Assembly (NCBI GenBank): GCA_019095985.1
Contig: CM032663.1
Coordinates: 16,000,364-16,064,363, forward strand
Direction: 5' to 3'
DNA length: 64,000 nucleotides
Source of the DNA: Streblospio benedicti
Lineage: Eukaryota > Annelida > Polychaeta > Spionida > Spionidae
Position numbers and translations under genes: made by a program. The notes beneath the pieces are model-generated. The model worked only from the letters and a program-made list of their open reading frames with translations. It did no database searches and was not told where the DNA came from. Shown one piece after another: positions 31,507-44,800 of the stretch (position 1 is the stretch's first letter; every line of letters begins with the position of its first letter).

Positions 31507-31875
31507 AGGTCACGTGGTGTTGGTACATGGACCTCCAGAGGCAGGCTAGGTAGCCAACTGAGCCTCAGGAGTGGGGGGATCACACTAGCTATAGTTTTCA
31601 AACTAGGTGAGTTCTTTTACGTGCAGAGGTGTGGCTCTTCTCTACACGGGACACGCCTTTTAACGAGGCATCCGAACCTCTGCTTGTCGTCGCCACCATC
31701 TAGTAGTAACACTGTATGGTCGCGACGTGCTGTGTGGAAATCAGCAACTCACTGGCAGACGCACGACGTATCGGTTTTGGCGACACTGTCTGCCATGACC
31801 GGGGTGCGAACTTATGACGCAAGCAACTCCTGTTTTCAAGTCGTACGCTCTAACCACTGAGCTACTGAGGACCAC
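31507..31875 (-). mobile_element. tRNA-derived SINE, copy 1
   Basis: On the minus strand it opens with a tRNA-like head: A box tagctcagtggttagagc, then a B-box-like agttcgcacccc about 50 bases on. It is followed by a conserved body of about 290 bp. Two further copies lie at 52852-53223 and 62076-62449 in the same orientation. The head is not a working tRNA gene because it has no paired acceptor stem. Confidence 0.8.
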
Positions 31876-31878
31876 TGT

Positions 31879-32602
31879 GTCTCCGGACAAGCTAGAGGGT
31901 TTACTAGGTCTAACCCTCAGAGGTCTAACCTTACATAAATATGTGTTATGACGCGACATTGAAATGATTTGATAATGGGCTTTTCCCAGTTTAAGTGTAC
32001 ATTCCACAGGACCATTTATAAACATTTTTACTAGACTAGCTAGTATTCAATGCACTTTAGCCCACAGAGGCAATTTAGACAAACAATTATGCTTGTTCGA
32101 CTGAGGCAGAGCCCAAGCATCAGAGATGATTGGAAGTTCATCTCTGATGCTTGGGCTCCGCATCAGTCGAACAAGCATAATTGATTGTCTAAATTGCCTC
32201 TGTGCTTTAGCCAGCATGAAAAAATCAATATCGTAACGCAACAGCAATAGTCTAGCCTGTTGCTGTTAGCTGCAAGATCAATAGGCATGATTTAATCAGT
32301 ATTATTCAGCATGCACACATGTGCACACACAGTCACTGAGTCCCAATGTTTGTTTACATGAGACACACATACACCCCGGTGTATACGATGCACAGTGCAT
32401 TTGAGTATAATCACGCTACAGATTGTTTGTGGCTTATTACATAATTGTGTACAGAACATAGATGTAGGATGAATCTCGCATCAAATACTTAAGACTTTTT
32501 TCTGCTTTAATGCATTAATTGCTAAGTGAACATCTTTATTGGCCATATGGGTCAATATATTCTAGCGAAGCTGTGCACTGTGAGCACTTTTATTCTAGTT
32601 TT
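31879..32602. repeat. Dispersed repeat X, interrupted copy
   Basis: Begins ctccggacaagctag and ends cttttattctagttt, like the copy at 57509-57953. Shared internal words include attcaatgcactt and ttagccagcat/ttagccagcaa followed by an aaaatcaata stretch. It is split by the hairpin MITE at 32063-32204. Confidence 0.55.
32063..32204. mobile_element. 142-bp hairpin MITE with 8-bp target duplication
   Basis: Arms of about 63 bp (outer cacagaggcaatttagac, with gagcccaagcatcagagatg near the loop) are near-perfect inverted copies. The 8-bp ctttagcc flanks both ends, which is the target length of hAT elements. It sits inside repeat X, so it is younger than that copy. Confidence 0.8.
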
Positions 32603-32668
32603 AGAATATGCACCGATATTTACCATAATTAGATTTTTAATCTGATTGAAATAATGTGTGCACATAGG

Positions 32669-32814
32669 GCATCAATCGCACTGTTCGGCCATGCACACAA
32701 TTCTTGAGTTTACATAAGACTATATATATAGTTAGAGGGTTATAGAGGTCACCAAATTTCACGTCAAACGTAAAATTTACGATTTACATGAATGGCCGGT
32801 TTGAGCGATTGGTG
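32669..32814. mobile_element. MITE with gcatcaatcgc ends, copy 1
   Basis: The ends gcatcaatcgc and gcgattggtg are inverted; the interior keeps gccatgcacacaat and its mirror tgaatggccgg. A second copy lies at 48375-48516 in CNDP2. This copy ends 57 bp before the splice acceptor of the first GTF2H1 coding exon. Confidence 0.7.
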
Positions 32815-32876
32815 ATCTATGCATGTTTGTTATCAATTCTTTGCAATATTTTTCATCAATTTTGAACTGCAGCAAT

Positions 32877-35800
32877 ATGTCCAAGTCATCTGAAGAAGTG
32901 CTGTCAATAGTGAAATATGTTAAGAACAAGAAAACTGAAGGTGTGTTATATATGATGGGAGAAAGAATGGCATGGATGGTGCACTCAAAAGATACATTCT
33001 CTATCAGTTACAATTATGCTGACATCAGAGGTATGTTTCATTTGAAAGTGAAGAAATAATCAGCTTGTTTTTGCTACGTAAGATTTATTTGACTCAGAAT
33101 TTGACAAAAATTCAAAACTTATTATGATTTATATGGCGGGAAAAATTTTGCTGGCCATTAACTTACATCTTGTCAAATTGACTTGCAGTACAGAAAATTT
33201 CACCAGACACAAAAGAAAAAGTGCAGCTTCAGATTGTGCTCCATGATGGAACAGCAAATACATTCCACTTTGTCAACCCAAAAGGGAAATCTGCACAGCA
33301 ACAAGACAGAGAAGGTGTTAAGGAACTCCTGCAGCAGCTGTTACCAAAGTTTCGCACTAAAGTAAACTCTGAGTTAGAAGAAAAAAATAGGTTAGTAACG
33401 TATGCAATGTATTCATCAAGTCAAGTAAAATTCTAATTTGTCTTTTTGTGTTTCATTTATCCTATTCTGTGACTTACTTGCCATTGAAATGAAATTCTAA
33501 TTTGTCTTTTTGCGTTTCATATATCCTATTCAGTGACTTACTTGCCTTTGAAATGAAATTAAATCTGTTTCTATCCACTCACTCGGCCAATTGCAGCACA
33601 CATCGAATTGTAATTAAAGTCCATATATCTTTATTTGTGTAGGACTGGCAAAACTTAAAAGGATTTCCATTTCTAAAAGCTTATAAATACCATAGATCTA
33701 TTAATGATGTAGATATTACAAGGTTTGTCATTCACAACGAGGTATTGACAGAAATAGAGTAATCCCATGTGTTTTTCTTACATTTGTATTGATTTAATGG
33801 TAAAGATTTGATTCTAAGTTCCGTATTTCAGAATCAAACAAGTCATAAACCAACTAACTACTAATTCGTGCAAAATGTAGTGTATATTCGTTCTTTTTTC
33901 AAATAAATTCCTTTACATAAATATCCTTACATGGAATTATAACACCTATTTGATTTTTTATTGCTATTGATAAACTTTGCTTCTGTTAGTAACCAGAAAT
34001 GTTGGTAATTTATTTTAATCAAATGTAAAATATTTATGAAATAATTGTTATGTTGCACTTTCTTTGTAATTATTATGAGAAATGAATTAACTGTGTGAAT
34101 TTAATTACCTTTTGTGGTGATTAGACTGAAATTTATGTTTGCATCATATATGCAGAATGCTGCAAGATGACCCAGACCTCTTCCAACTATACAAAGACCT
34201 TGTTGTAAGTGGTGTCGTCTCAGCAGAAGAGTTTTGGGCAAACCGCACTGGAAAGTCAACAAGTCAGTGAAGTACTGTAGCATAGAATCAGGGTTTGGTA
34301 TAAGTACCCAAGTTTGAGATGGTTGTTTGTATGACTGTATGACAGTAAGGGGTAAAACATTTTAATTATTGGTCAGTCAATTTAAACACCATCATGTGGA
34401 CAGGTACATATTTTCTAATATCCATATCCATCAATCACTCCACATTTAAATATTTAAAGTGTAAATATTTTTTGATATATAGAAATGCATTTTATCATTT
34501 TCACTTAACTTCAAAGTTTTGTTGTGGATTTGAATATTTAGGACGATTAACACTTCTAGAGAACTTGCAGTTTTTTCATCATAATAGTCTTTATTTGTGG
34601 TTTTGGATTCTGTAGGTACCACCAGCAGCTTCAAACAAGATGTGGGAGTGTCGGCTGCGTTCTTGGCTGATATCAAACCACAGACTGACGGCTGCAATGG
34701 TCTCAAGTACAATCTCACAGCAGACATCATACAGTCCATATTCCGGACATATCCGGCTGGTGAGTGGATTAATATAAGAGCAGTGAAACTTCTCTCTTTA
34801 GCTCAGCATTACTAATCATCCTTCATTCTTAAATCACTTCCTGTTATCAATTATTATTATTATATAAATATATTGTATTATATTATTATATATATTATAA
34901 CTTCCTGTCTAACAATTGCGCAACAATTCAATTTTCTCTAATTTTGGATTTATTGAAGATAATTTTGATCACCATTCATTTTCTTAGAATTTGTTCAATT
35001 TATTCCTGAGATTTTTAAAAACATATTAACAAATAATAAAGCAAAAACCTGTGTTAATTGTTGTCTTTCGTGGAAGTGTTATTCCAATTTCTTTGTGTAT
35101 TAACGTGCAAATCATTTGTTTAGGTTCTAAATTGCATAATAAATGCTATATTGTAATTTTTTTCTGTGTAATTTTTGTAACATGAAAAAAAAAAGAATAT
35201 TTCGTGTTGCAGTGCGCATCAAGCACTTGGAGAATGTACCGGACAAGCTGAGTGAACAGGAATTCTGGACACGTTTCTTCCAGTCACACTACTTCCACCG
35301 TGACCGCATCAATCTTGGCACCAAGGACATCTTCTCTGACTGTGCAAAATCAGATGATTTGGGTTAGTGTGTTGTAGCTCCAACATGTGGTCATTTCATT
35401 TTGCTAGTTCTTTACCAAAAATTTGCATGTATACAATAGAAAACTGACGCAATAAGCAAGTAGCTTATTAAGGCTGCTAAACCCTCTTGCTCGTGTTCCA
35501 TCAATTTTATTTCTACTTTTGTCTTGATTTACACCTATCACTTCCTTGAAAGGCTTGTGTTAACGATGCATGAGGACAAGTCATTTGAAATACCCTTTAT
35601 GTTAAAACAAAAGTCCATTCGAGAATATAAATATCATTATAGTTCTGTGTAAAGCTGTATGTGATATCATAATATATAAAAAGAACTTATTCATGTAAAA
35701 GATATATATTTGATGTTATATTTTTAATGTAAAATGATATATATTTGATGTTATATTTTTAATGTTAGTATGTAATTTATCTCTCCTAGTTAAGAAAATG

Positions 35801-38800
35801 TGCACTTTATAGTCAGATACTGAGGGCATTACAGTACGATACATGTCTAATTACTTGCAAAGAAAAATATAAAAGTTAAAGTTAGCATACTAAAGAAAAT
35901 ATAATTTCAATGATCATAAACTTATAGAATTTGAAAAACAATCTTTGTTACAAAATTAAGTATTTTCTTCAGCTATTGCCACAGAACTGGAGCAGCCATT
36001 CAGTGACCCGTTTCTTGACCTCACACGATTCTCTGATGACACAAAAGCCCGAGGTAACAATTGTTGAATGCCATTTTCATGAGTGTGTTTATAAACATTT
36101 TACATGCAAACATGATAAATATTTTGACAATACTAAAAGAGACATTCAATTGTCTAATAGTATAATGTAAAGTGTTTGCAAGCGTGCAACAAAATGAATG
36201 GACAGAAAATATCTTTCTTTATTGGAGTGTTACCTGCTTCCCCATCACAGGGATATGGTTCGACGAAGGATGTGGCCGTGTCAGCCTTGGCGTCATCTAC
36301 GAGCAGTCAGGTGAATGCCTCTCTCATCAAGCGCTTCAACCAGCACTCCACCATGGTGCTTAAGGCAACTTGTGACAGCAAAGCGTACAGTGGACTACAT
36401 GGCAGCATCTCCACGGCATCACTTAATGGAGGAACAGGTGTCAACATTTGCTGAATAATAGTATTCTTCACGTGTTTTAGGTCTTTTATTATATTATGTT
36501 TGAATTCAAGATTTTGACGGTGCTGCCTTGTTTTGCCGTAATGGCTTTTAAAAACTAACACAAATCATGTTAAGTCCATTAAAATGAGGCAGTTGTAGTG
36601 CCACCTAACCAATATTGTTTGTATGTTGATTCAGTTGTACAGTACTACTAGTGGCGGACAGTGTGACAACGCACAAATGAGCCATAGTGGTGAATATTAA
36701 TATATTTCAATTTTTTTATTTAAATTCATAAGGGCTTTACATATAAGCGTGGTCATCATGCTTTTCAAATGTCATGTTATGTTTTCGTATGTGTGTGGAC
36801 ATATTGGTCTATTAATACCATTTATTGGTCTATTAATACCATTAGAATCTACAATTACTTTCTAAAGTATTTCTTGTATGTTTCATTTGATTTGGTATTT
36901 TAATTTTGACTAGGAGCTTCATGAGCTTAAAAAGGTTCATTAAAATTCAAACCTCGATTGAAAAACAAAAAGGAAGACCATGCTGTGTGCTATCTATAGG
37001 ATTTTCATAACCTGCATATCATAGGCTGCAACTTACACTTGACAATAAATAATTTCTATTTAATAATAATCATATGTATCGGACTCATGCCTGCAAATAA
37101 CACTTCTACTATGAATCACAGGTAGTGGCGGTCTGACACCTATAAATCTCTCTTCTGTAAATTGTAAGTAGCATTGTGGTCTGACTCCTGTAAATAACAC
37201 ATCTACTGTGAATCGTAGTTAGCAGCAGCCTGATGTTTCTATTGTGAATTGAAGCTAGCAGTGGTCTGACCCCAGTAAATTTGTCTTCCTACTGTGAATC
37301 GTAGGTAGCGGCAGTTTGACGCCTATAAATAGTACAACGCTTGCACTGTGAATCGCAGGTAACGGCGGTTTGACGCCTGTGAATTCGACGACATCTCTCT
37401 CATCCATGGGTGGCCCAAGCTCATCTGCCATGTCACTACCTTCACTAGGCGCTGCCTCAGAAGAACCACCATTGAAAAAGGTGCATATTTGTTAAAACCC
37501 TATTTTAAGGACTGTAAAATCGAATGTACCTGGTATGCAGCATAAGGTCTCATTTTATACACAACACTATTCTATTCCCTGCCTTTATTTCCAAAACTCA
37601 AAACACCTCAAAACAATATATAAAACTAGTTTTTCGAGATCCTTATTCTCCTTTTCAATAATTAAAGGAGACTAAGGATCTCGAAAACTAGTTTTATATA
37701 TTGTTTTGAGGTGTTTTGAGTTTTGGAAATAAAGGCAGTGAATAGAATAGTGTTGTGGATAAAATGAGACCTATTTTAAGGCAACGCCCAGTAAGTCTAT
37801 ATCAAAAAATTAAAACAACCGTTATCCAGTATATATTTGGTGGTGAAAATTTTACATATTGCTTAATATGTAATAAAATCATTAGACTACTGGCTTTTTT
37901 TATTTTGATAAATCAAGTCCGACTTTGTAGAAAATGGTGGAAAAGGTAATTCCTCTTTAATTTTCTATTGACAATTCTCGCCTACACGTGTTTTGGCATT
38001 TCCATAACTGGTCTTTTGCCGCAGGGTATTCAAAATAATCTAGTTTATCTCTTAGCAGCGTTTAAATGAAAGGAATGTTCAGAATGGACAAAACAGATTG
38101 TTGCTTCGATCACAGCATGGTTGGTCATTCTCTGAGCATAGCTAGATTACATTATGTCTGTCCTTGTCATTTTTACCTGCGTCGTCAACGGCAGAGCAGG
38201 TCTAGGAACCGGGTCACTCCGTCCTTCCGCCAGTAGTAAAAGCTTGTCCGTAGTAAAAGCTTGTCTCCGCTACTCCTAAACGACTCAGCATACAGCAATG
38301 AAACTTGGTATATAGCAAGTACATCATATGTACATGTGCATATTAACAGGGATTTTTGATCCTCAAATTTTTATGGGAGTTATGCCTCTTTGAACTTAGA
38401 AATTGTATGCGTCCTTAGTAAAAGCTCGTCTCCGCTACTCCTCCTAAACAACTCAGCATACAGCAATGAAACTTGGTATATAGCAAGAACATTATATGTA
38501 CATGTGCATATTAACAGGGATTTTTGATTCTCAAATTTTTATGGGAGTTATGGCTCTTTGAACTTAGAAATTTTGTGCCTCATACTAATAGCTTGTCTCC
38601 GCTACTCCTCCTAATAGACGACTCAACATACAGCAATGAAACTTGGTATACCGCAAGAACGTTATATGTAGATGTGCATATTCATAGGGATTTTTGATTC
38701 TCAAATTTTTATGGGAGTTATGGCTCTTTGAACTTAAAAATAACCCCTATTCCCAATTTGTGACTACAAGCAGTGTACATTATGTACAAATATCATATTT

Positions 38801-41800
38801 CTTTTGATTACTGTATCTCATCTATTGATGGGGTGATTTTTGGAGACTTTTAGCAGTGAGTAGCTAACATATGCATTTATATGTCTATGGTAGTTATGCC
38901 TCTTTGAACTTAGAAATTTTGTGCTTTTTTTTAGCCGGAATATTATATTCTACAATTTATATAGCAGTTATGCCTCTTTGAACTGAGGAATATTTTGCCT
39001 CCTATACTAATAGCTTGTCTCTGCTACTCCTCTTAAACTAGTCTACTCAACATACAGCAATGAAACTTGGTTTATAACAAGAACTTCATATACGTATATA
39101 TGTAGATGTGCATATTAACAGGAATGTTATATTCATATAACATTCCTGTTACACGCGACGCAGGTCCAGACATCGTTAGGTCTCGCTTGTTATGCTTATG
39201 CGTAATGTATGATCAGAAATGCACTTAAATGACACATTTTTCATGGTTAGGATTAGGTAGAAAAGTTGCTACTCGTCAGCAGGACGAGTAACTCTCAAAT
39301 ATCAATTCGTCCTGCAAACAATGTACTTGTCCTCCCTGCACAAGCTCTATACCTGTATGCCAGAATTGCTACTCGTCAAAAGGACAAGTTGCTAAAATAT
39401 TATACTCGTCCTCGACAAGTCTTTACTAGTCAATACGAGCGGACGAGTGGCTTATCCTAACCCTGTTTTTACAGTCCAAGATGCAAGAGAGCATCAGCTA
39501 TGCATCTGACCTGGCCACGGAGGGAGAAGAGAAGTCTGCGGCTGCGTCGGCGCCAGCACTCACCCTGGCCAACCTCGACCGCTACCTGCACGGACCCACG
39601 CCGGTGACAGCCACGACATACAACACCAGCACAGACATCCTCAATGCGTGTCAGGCCGTGGCTAGAGAGATGCTTGCTTGGCGGCCCGCACTGGGGCAGG
39701 TACAGTGGTTTGTGTACTGATCTATTGCATGCAGCTTGTATTTCTTGCGACAATGAAGCCGAGTACCTTATGATCAAAGCCACCATCCAGGTCTATTGCA
39801 ATGCAGTTGGTGTTCATATGTCATAAACAGCACAAAAGTCTATTCAAATGGAAAATGAAATAACTAAATATTTATATACACTTAAAAACATCAACACAGA
39901 TCATTTAAACCAATGGTATAAATGTTTTAGGTTTATTTATGGAACCAAATTTTCCATACAGAAATATAGTATTGTAAATCGTAAAACATTATGATCCATG
40001 CAGCACAGGCACATGCATCGGAGAGGGTAGAAGCCAATTGAGACTAGTCTAATGAGTGGCCATTCTAGAAGTTCTAGTAGGTAAACAATGAAGGGAAAAT
40101 AATGGCCAGTCATTAGACTAGTCTCAGTTGGCTTCTACCCTCTACGATGCATGTGCCAGTGCCATCAGTGTGTTGTTTTGCCCCCAGTGCCTGTCTGGCG
40201 GTGCTGCTGTGAGCGTCCTCGGCGAGCTGACACCAGGCGGCGCCCTCATGCAGGGACACGCCAACCAGCAGCTCAACCGTGAGCAGACGTTTGTTATGAT
40301 TTACAAAAATAAAATTCTAGATATACATGTAATGATAATGCAAAAATATTAGAGGCAACTGCATCAATGGATGTGAGTTATGGAACATGTCTTTTGAAAC
40401 GGTCTTTGAGAAAATTAATATTATTAATGAATTCTAATAATTAAAAATCTTTTTAAAGCCACTTTCAAAGAAGATCAAATCCATTTATGCAGTTACCTTT
40501 GGAAAAAATCCAGTTCATGTCAACAGTATGGGAATGGATTCTTGATCATTTTGTGCCACTGCAGCGGTTGACTAGTGATATACAAAATATATACTATAGG
40601 GCAATAGGTATTCACCATTATTCAAAAGCCATATCATTTAATTAATATCTTTTCAAACAAAATTCCTTTGAAATGGTCGTACAGGTGTATATTTCACTTT
40701 TTTCCCTGCTTCATGCGCAGCTTGTTCCTGTTGAGATCCAATAGTGTTTTAAGCAACTCTGTATATTTTTAAATTTCCATTGATTCAGTCAGGGTAAGAT
40801 CATTTTCCCTCAAATAAACATTGCTAAGTGTTTTTTATATTATTGTTTATAATTGTCAATTTCATTGTCCATTTTCTTATACGGGTTGTATAAAAGCCAT
40901 TTTTCACATGTACATGTTAGTGTGTAATTTTGGAAAAGGGTGAAACAATAATGTACATGTAGCATGTTTTTGGTCCATATTATGTAGGGACATTCTTCGC
41001 TGATGAATTTCGACTAGGTATGTTCGTCATAGAAGCTGCTTGTATTCATTTTTTTTTTTCATTTTTATCAGTTTTAAGTTTATACTAGAAAAAGATGAAG
41101 ATCCTTATATAAGAATTTGTTGAAAGTCCACATTTCTTTACCTGTATGTTGTATTTCTTTTTCACGACTGGTGTGTTCAAAAACAGTAATATGGGTGTAA
41201 TGAAAAACTGGAAACTGATTGAGTCAGGGTAGGATCATTTTTCCGTCAAAGAAAGCGCTGTCTTGTAATGAAGCTCAAAACAATACAAGTATTTAGGAAA
41301 ATTATTGCCCTATTTTTTATTCTTCTGTGTGTTTTGAGTTGAAAAAAATAAACAAGTTTCCAACATATTAATTTAGAGGAAACTAGCTGTATACCCGGCG
41401 TTGCTCGGGTTGAAACAGATGAGATCCGGAACACATTAAATGCTCCTCCCTCCCCATCCTTCCTCCTGTCCCACATCCCTCGAACCAGTTCTCGTCAGTA
41501 TACAGACCAGGTCTGTGACAGATTAAATACACCTCCATCACCGTCCTCCCATCCTCATATGTCACAGCCATTTACACACTAAATGTACTAAATATGGCAA
41601 TGATTGATCCCTCTAATATCCCTCCCCCAGCTACTGCTACCCATGGTAAACATGTGCGGAGCAGATTAAATGTCCCACTCATCCCTACCCTTCCTTCCAC
41701 CACCACCCCACCCCCTCTTCTCTCCCCATCCCCATCTAAACAGGTCCATAATTAATGCACCCCCTTCCTGCTGCTGCTCTGGTTGAAACGGATAAGATAT

Positions 41801-44800
41801 GGAACATATTAAATGCTCCTCCCTTCCCATTCTTTCCCCTATCCCACATCCCTCACACCAGCTCCCGTCACTATACAGGTCTGGGAAAGATTAAATACAT
41901 CTCCATCACATTCCTCCCACAGTCATATGTGACAGCCATACACGCACTACATGTACATGTATGTGGCAATGCTTTATCCCTCTAATAACCCTCCCTCCAG
42001 CTACTCCTATCCCTGGTAAACATGTGCAGACCATTAAATTTGCACACTGCTCCGTGGCACCTACACGTTAAATAGGTACAGGTCAGGCGAGTGAACGCTA
42101 ATGTGAGTGATTAGCACGTCTGCGCTACGGTAGCGATGTGCTGTATGCTCCCCGGGGAGTTGAGAAGGATATAGTGTGAAAAGGATGCCAATGACCTGGT
42201 GTAAATATGTAAAGTCGCTAGAGCACGATAACAGTGAATTGCGACTATAAACAACCACATTTACATTTATTTTACATTTAAATGTGCATCTCAATCACCC
42301 CCTTTCTGCTGCTGCTCGGGTTGAAATTGATAAGATCTGGAACATATAAAATGCTCCTCCCTGCCTCACCACCAGCCATGTCCGCCCCCCACCCCCACCC
42401 CTGCCATATGGACACACACCCCCTTTCTGGCAACACCTCTCCTCAAAACAGGTCCGGAGCAGATAAAATGCACCTCCATCACCTTCACCACCCTCCCCAG
42501 TTCCCTCGTTGTATGACTGTACATGTGACGTGCAACGTACGTTTGACATATATAAACGTTTAACGTATTATTGTACCTTTAACAAACATGGCCCTGTAAG
42601 CAACCTTTCTATAGAAATTCTATTTCCTTGTTTTTATCATTAAAACCAATTTATTTGGTTTGAAATGTGACATTATAACGACCACCAAGTTGTCCTGATT
42701 GTACATACATAATTTTGAGTGTGTACGTCTTGTGATTAAAAAGCATTTTGTGACGCAAAAAATCGCTTCTCCCTTTATATAAATAGATTTTAATACCCGG
42801 TAGTTTAAATGTTTTCGGGTTAAATCAATTTCAATACTTTAGTGCAAGCCACAAAGCAAAATACTGCACTCCAAATGAATAACATTTTTTGATAAGTACT
42901 GTAAAACTAGAAATATTTACGTACGATTTAATTGGCGAATTTCGTGGTTTATGGTAAAACCGTAAAATGAAATAGCTAATATACGTATATAACACACAAA
43001 AATTTTAATTTCATGACACAAAGTTCACGGTAAAGACAGTAGCGCACTGTCAATGAATATTGATTAACCATGGAGTCAAGTTGCCGATAATTTCAGGAAT
43101 TACATCAATATTGATTAAATGATTGTTACTAGTTCAAGTGAAGTAGCTACGTTCTGCACATCTCTGATATACGTTTAAAAGAAGTTGTACTGTACATTGT
43201 GCATAGACTCCATGTGTAAGAGCATATATCGAAAGACAAGTCAACAACAACTTACTCATAAATTCGTTGATTACCAAATTATGCTGAAATTTTCTTCTAA
43301 ATTTATCACATGCTTCAAAAGTGCGAAATTAAATAGTCATGGAATTACTTCTTAATCAAAAGCGCAAAATTTAATAGCCGCAAAATATTTATAACACGCA
43401 GTTTTACAGTATATCACCATTTGATCCCTCCTCTGCCCTCCAGAGCTGGTTCCTGTGGAGATCCAACAGGAGGTGAAGCAGCTGTACCTCGCCCTGGCAG
43501 AACTGCTGCGGCACTTCTGGTCCTGCTTCCCGGTCACCAGCAAAACGCTGGAGGAGAAGGTGAGTCTTTACCCATATCAGAAAAGGTCTCCGGGAAAAAG
43601 AGGTAATCTGCTCCCCGCAAAACACTTTGTCATCAGCAAATATACCCAAGATTACCAGTTACTTTTGGAGAGCTGCTGTTCCACTTTTGGTCCTGTTTCC
43701 CCATCTGACCATCACCAACAAAATGCTGGGAGAATAGGTCCATATATATTATGGAGAAAAAAAAACGCTATCACATGGCATGCCTATGTGCTTTGTTTTG
43801 TATTTGTGCAAAAGGTTTCCTTAGTGCTGGAAATAGATATATTCCCTCTGATAACCAATTTTAAATTGTACTCAACAGGCCTATGCAGCCTTGTCAAATA
43901 ACTGTCCCAACTCTAGTAACTTACATTACCACTGCCAGGAAAAATGTTCTTAACAAAAGTCAAGTTGGTATCTGTCATCAGTGAAATTAAGACGGTAAGT
44001 TGTTTTTCTACTGGCAAAAAAGTTCTAAAAGTAAATGTTGGGAGTTGCGTTCCATTCACCAGAAAAGGAAGAGAATTTTAACCATCAGCAACAAAATCTA
44101 AGTCATCAGCAGCAAATGTTGAAGGTACGTTGCAGCAACAAACCTGGCCAATCAATCAATCAACCAATCAAATCGTAAATTAATTTGAGAAGGCCCTAAT
44201 TCTTTCTATTTTTGAATATGTGGCCTGGCTACCCAATCTTCTTTGCATCCCATTTATGACAAGGCAGATACAAAGATCTCTGATCAGTCTTCAAACTGTG
44301 CATAATTTTTGTTGTAGTTGGTGCGTATGCGGAGCAACTTGGAGCGTTTCCAACAAGCCAAACTCCAGCCACTTCAACAGAGGCTTTACACACAGAGCTA
44401 CACCATGCATGTGAGGCAATAGTGGCACAGTATCAGCAAAGTCAGGGGTTGACATAAGAATTGATAAGGGAGTGGACATGAGGGTCGCTAAGTTTGAAAA
44501 TCAGATAGACCGGGCACTAGATGGGCAGCCGTTCAAAGCACAAATAGCAATGTCAATGGCACTATTTAAAGCAAGGGCGGTATAATGATAAATGATTATT
44601 ATACAAAAGTGCCATTTATTTCAAAATTATAGATGTACATCTTGGGCCTTTCAAAAAATAGCTAATTTATATATAGCGCACATGCTAACAATGAAAAGCC
44701 CATCGTCAAGCCACTGCTTACAGACAAAAACCCGTAGCCCGGCCAGTTCTCAAGTAGAATCAGGCTACCACTTATGTCAAACCCTGGCAAAATGTAGCAA

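Larger units (their letters stand above)
30461..32876. other. Intergenic region upstream of GTF2H1
   Basis: No coding exon was recognised. It contains an ETS-like motif (30880), a catac pentamer run (31193-31217), a SINE (31507-31875), a copy of repeat X (31879-32602) carrying a small hairpin MITE, and another MITE (32669-32814). The splice-acceptor-like gaactgcag just before the GTF2H1 start codon implies an upstream untranslated exon somewhere here. Confidence 0.6.

Noticed and set aside
31364-31860. Two overlapping + strand frames of 61 and 120 codons
   Set aside because: They lie over the SINE, and similar frames recur at the other two SINE copies, so they reflect repeat composition rather than a gene.
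31800-31875. A tRNA gene on the minus strand
   Set aside because: It has A-box and B-box-like words but no pairing acceptor stem, and the same head occurs in three copies fused to a common body, so it is a SINE head.
39469-39786. 105-codon minus-strand frame
   Set aside because: Antisense shadow of GTF2H1 exon 9, which is GC-rich and therefore open on both strands.
43455-43901. 148-codon + strand frame at GTF2H1 exon 11
   Set aside because: Only the first 35 codons are real exon. The rest is intron read-through, including the exon 11 relic in another frame.
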